A DNA stretch of 64,000 nucleotides. It comes from Phytophthora colocasiae (taxonomy: Eukaryota; Oomycota; Peronosporomycetes; Peronosporales; Peronosporaceae). Where the stretch lies: assembly GCA_018806915.1 (NCBI GenBank), contig JAGKQI010000035.1, positions 124,001 to 188,000 of the forward strand, given 5' to 3'. Made by a program: the position numbers and the translations under genes. The notes under the pieces are model-generated. The model did no database searches, was not told the origin of the DNA, and saw only the letters and a list, made by a program, of their open reading frames with translations. Shown here in pieces: positions 63,701 to 64,000 of the stretch (position 1 is the stretch's first letter; the number at the start of each line of letters is the position of its first letter).

Positions 63701-64000
63701 GTCTACGGCCTATTCAGAATGTGTTCTGTACCTGAACAAGGGCCTGACTGGCTCGTAGCACTCTACTGCTGCGCTGCGGTAGGTCGGCTGGAATGCCTTT
63801 GTTTTGCGGCGCGTTTCGGTGATCTACAATGTACAGTACACATTTACGGTGGTGCGTGTGCTGGAAAATGGTGGAGTCTGATGCAAGCTATTAGCACCCA
63901 CCGCTAGCTCCTTCTTTCAGGTGCCTTTCGTAATCGATGGATGCCACGCAGTGAAAATGCCACCGTTTAACACGCGAGCTCGTCGTCTTCAAGGCGTTAA
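63701..64000. other. Window end, no gene supported
   Basis: Short ORFs only. A possible start codon context (MPPFNTRARRLQGV) begins near 63958 and runs off the window; not enough to call. Confidence 0.4.

Noticed and set aside
63623..63907. 94-aa plus ORF, possibly ankyrin-like
   Set aside because: Only vague resemblance, and it begins antisense to the MULE SWIM region.

Overview
The window looks like a repeat-dense stretch of an oomycete (Phytophthora-like) nuclear genome. Evidence: introns of about 55-110 bp with GT-AG ends; a perfect match to the oomycete 16-nt initiator (GCTCATTYYNCAWTTT) 36 bp upstream of an Old Yellow Enzyme gene; and a mobile-element set typical of that group (Ty3/Gypsy, Helitrons, MULEs, pogo, PIF/Harbinger-like, Fanzor). 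No tRNA, rRNA or CRISPR array was seen.

Host-gene island, about 1-7 kb: a head-to-head inverted duplication of a secreted glycine-rich protein gene (left copy runs off the window), two damaged short-chain dehydrogenase genes, an intact Old Yellow Enzyme-type flavin oxidoreductase, and a bHLH-PAS-like regulator with a 1-bp frameshift. From 7.3 to 13.4 kb: a TIR element, a decayed MULE transposase, and a 265-bp inverted repeat bracketing an array of small phase-0 exons.

From 14 to 39 kb mobile elements are nested. A Fanzor1-type RNA-guided nuclease relic (14.2-17.3 kb) is cut by a 1.4-kb solo LTR with a TAGA duplication, and its 5' end is cut by a Gypsy element (here Gypsy-H, 17325-25704). Gypsy-H is tiled from LTR to LTR with short hairpins. 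A second Gypsy (here Gypsy-G, about 26.8-38.9 kb) is saturated with GATC, carries two RNase H domains, and is interrupted by an intact pogo element. Both Gypsies carry a long coiled-coil ORF antisense to pol between the chromodomain end and the 3' LTR.

From 39 to 64 kb: one MULE is split into two parts 21 kb apart by what looks like an inversion; between them lie a PIF/Harbinger-like scrap, a Fanzor2-type relic, and a head-to-tail array of three Helitrons (A intact about 10 kb, B short and diverged, C a near-identical decaying copy of A cut by the MULE). Helitron A encodes a 2012-aa Rep/helicase, an AWS-SET-post-SET histone methyltransferase and an antisense small protein with OB-fold-like features. 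The strongest candidates for undescribed biology are the hairpin-tiled retrotransposon with covarying stems, the methyltransferase-carrying Helitron, and the antisense ORFs shared by two unrelated Gypsies.
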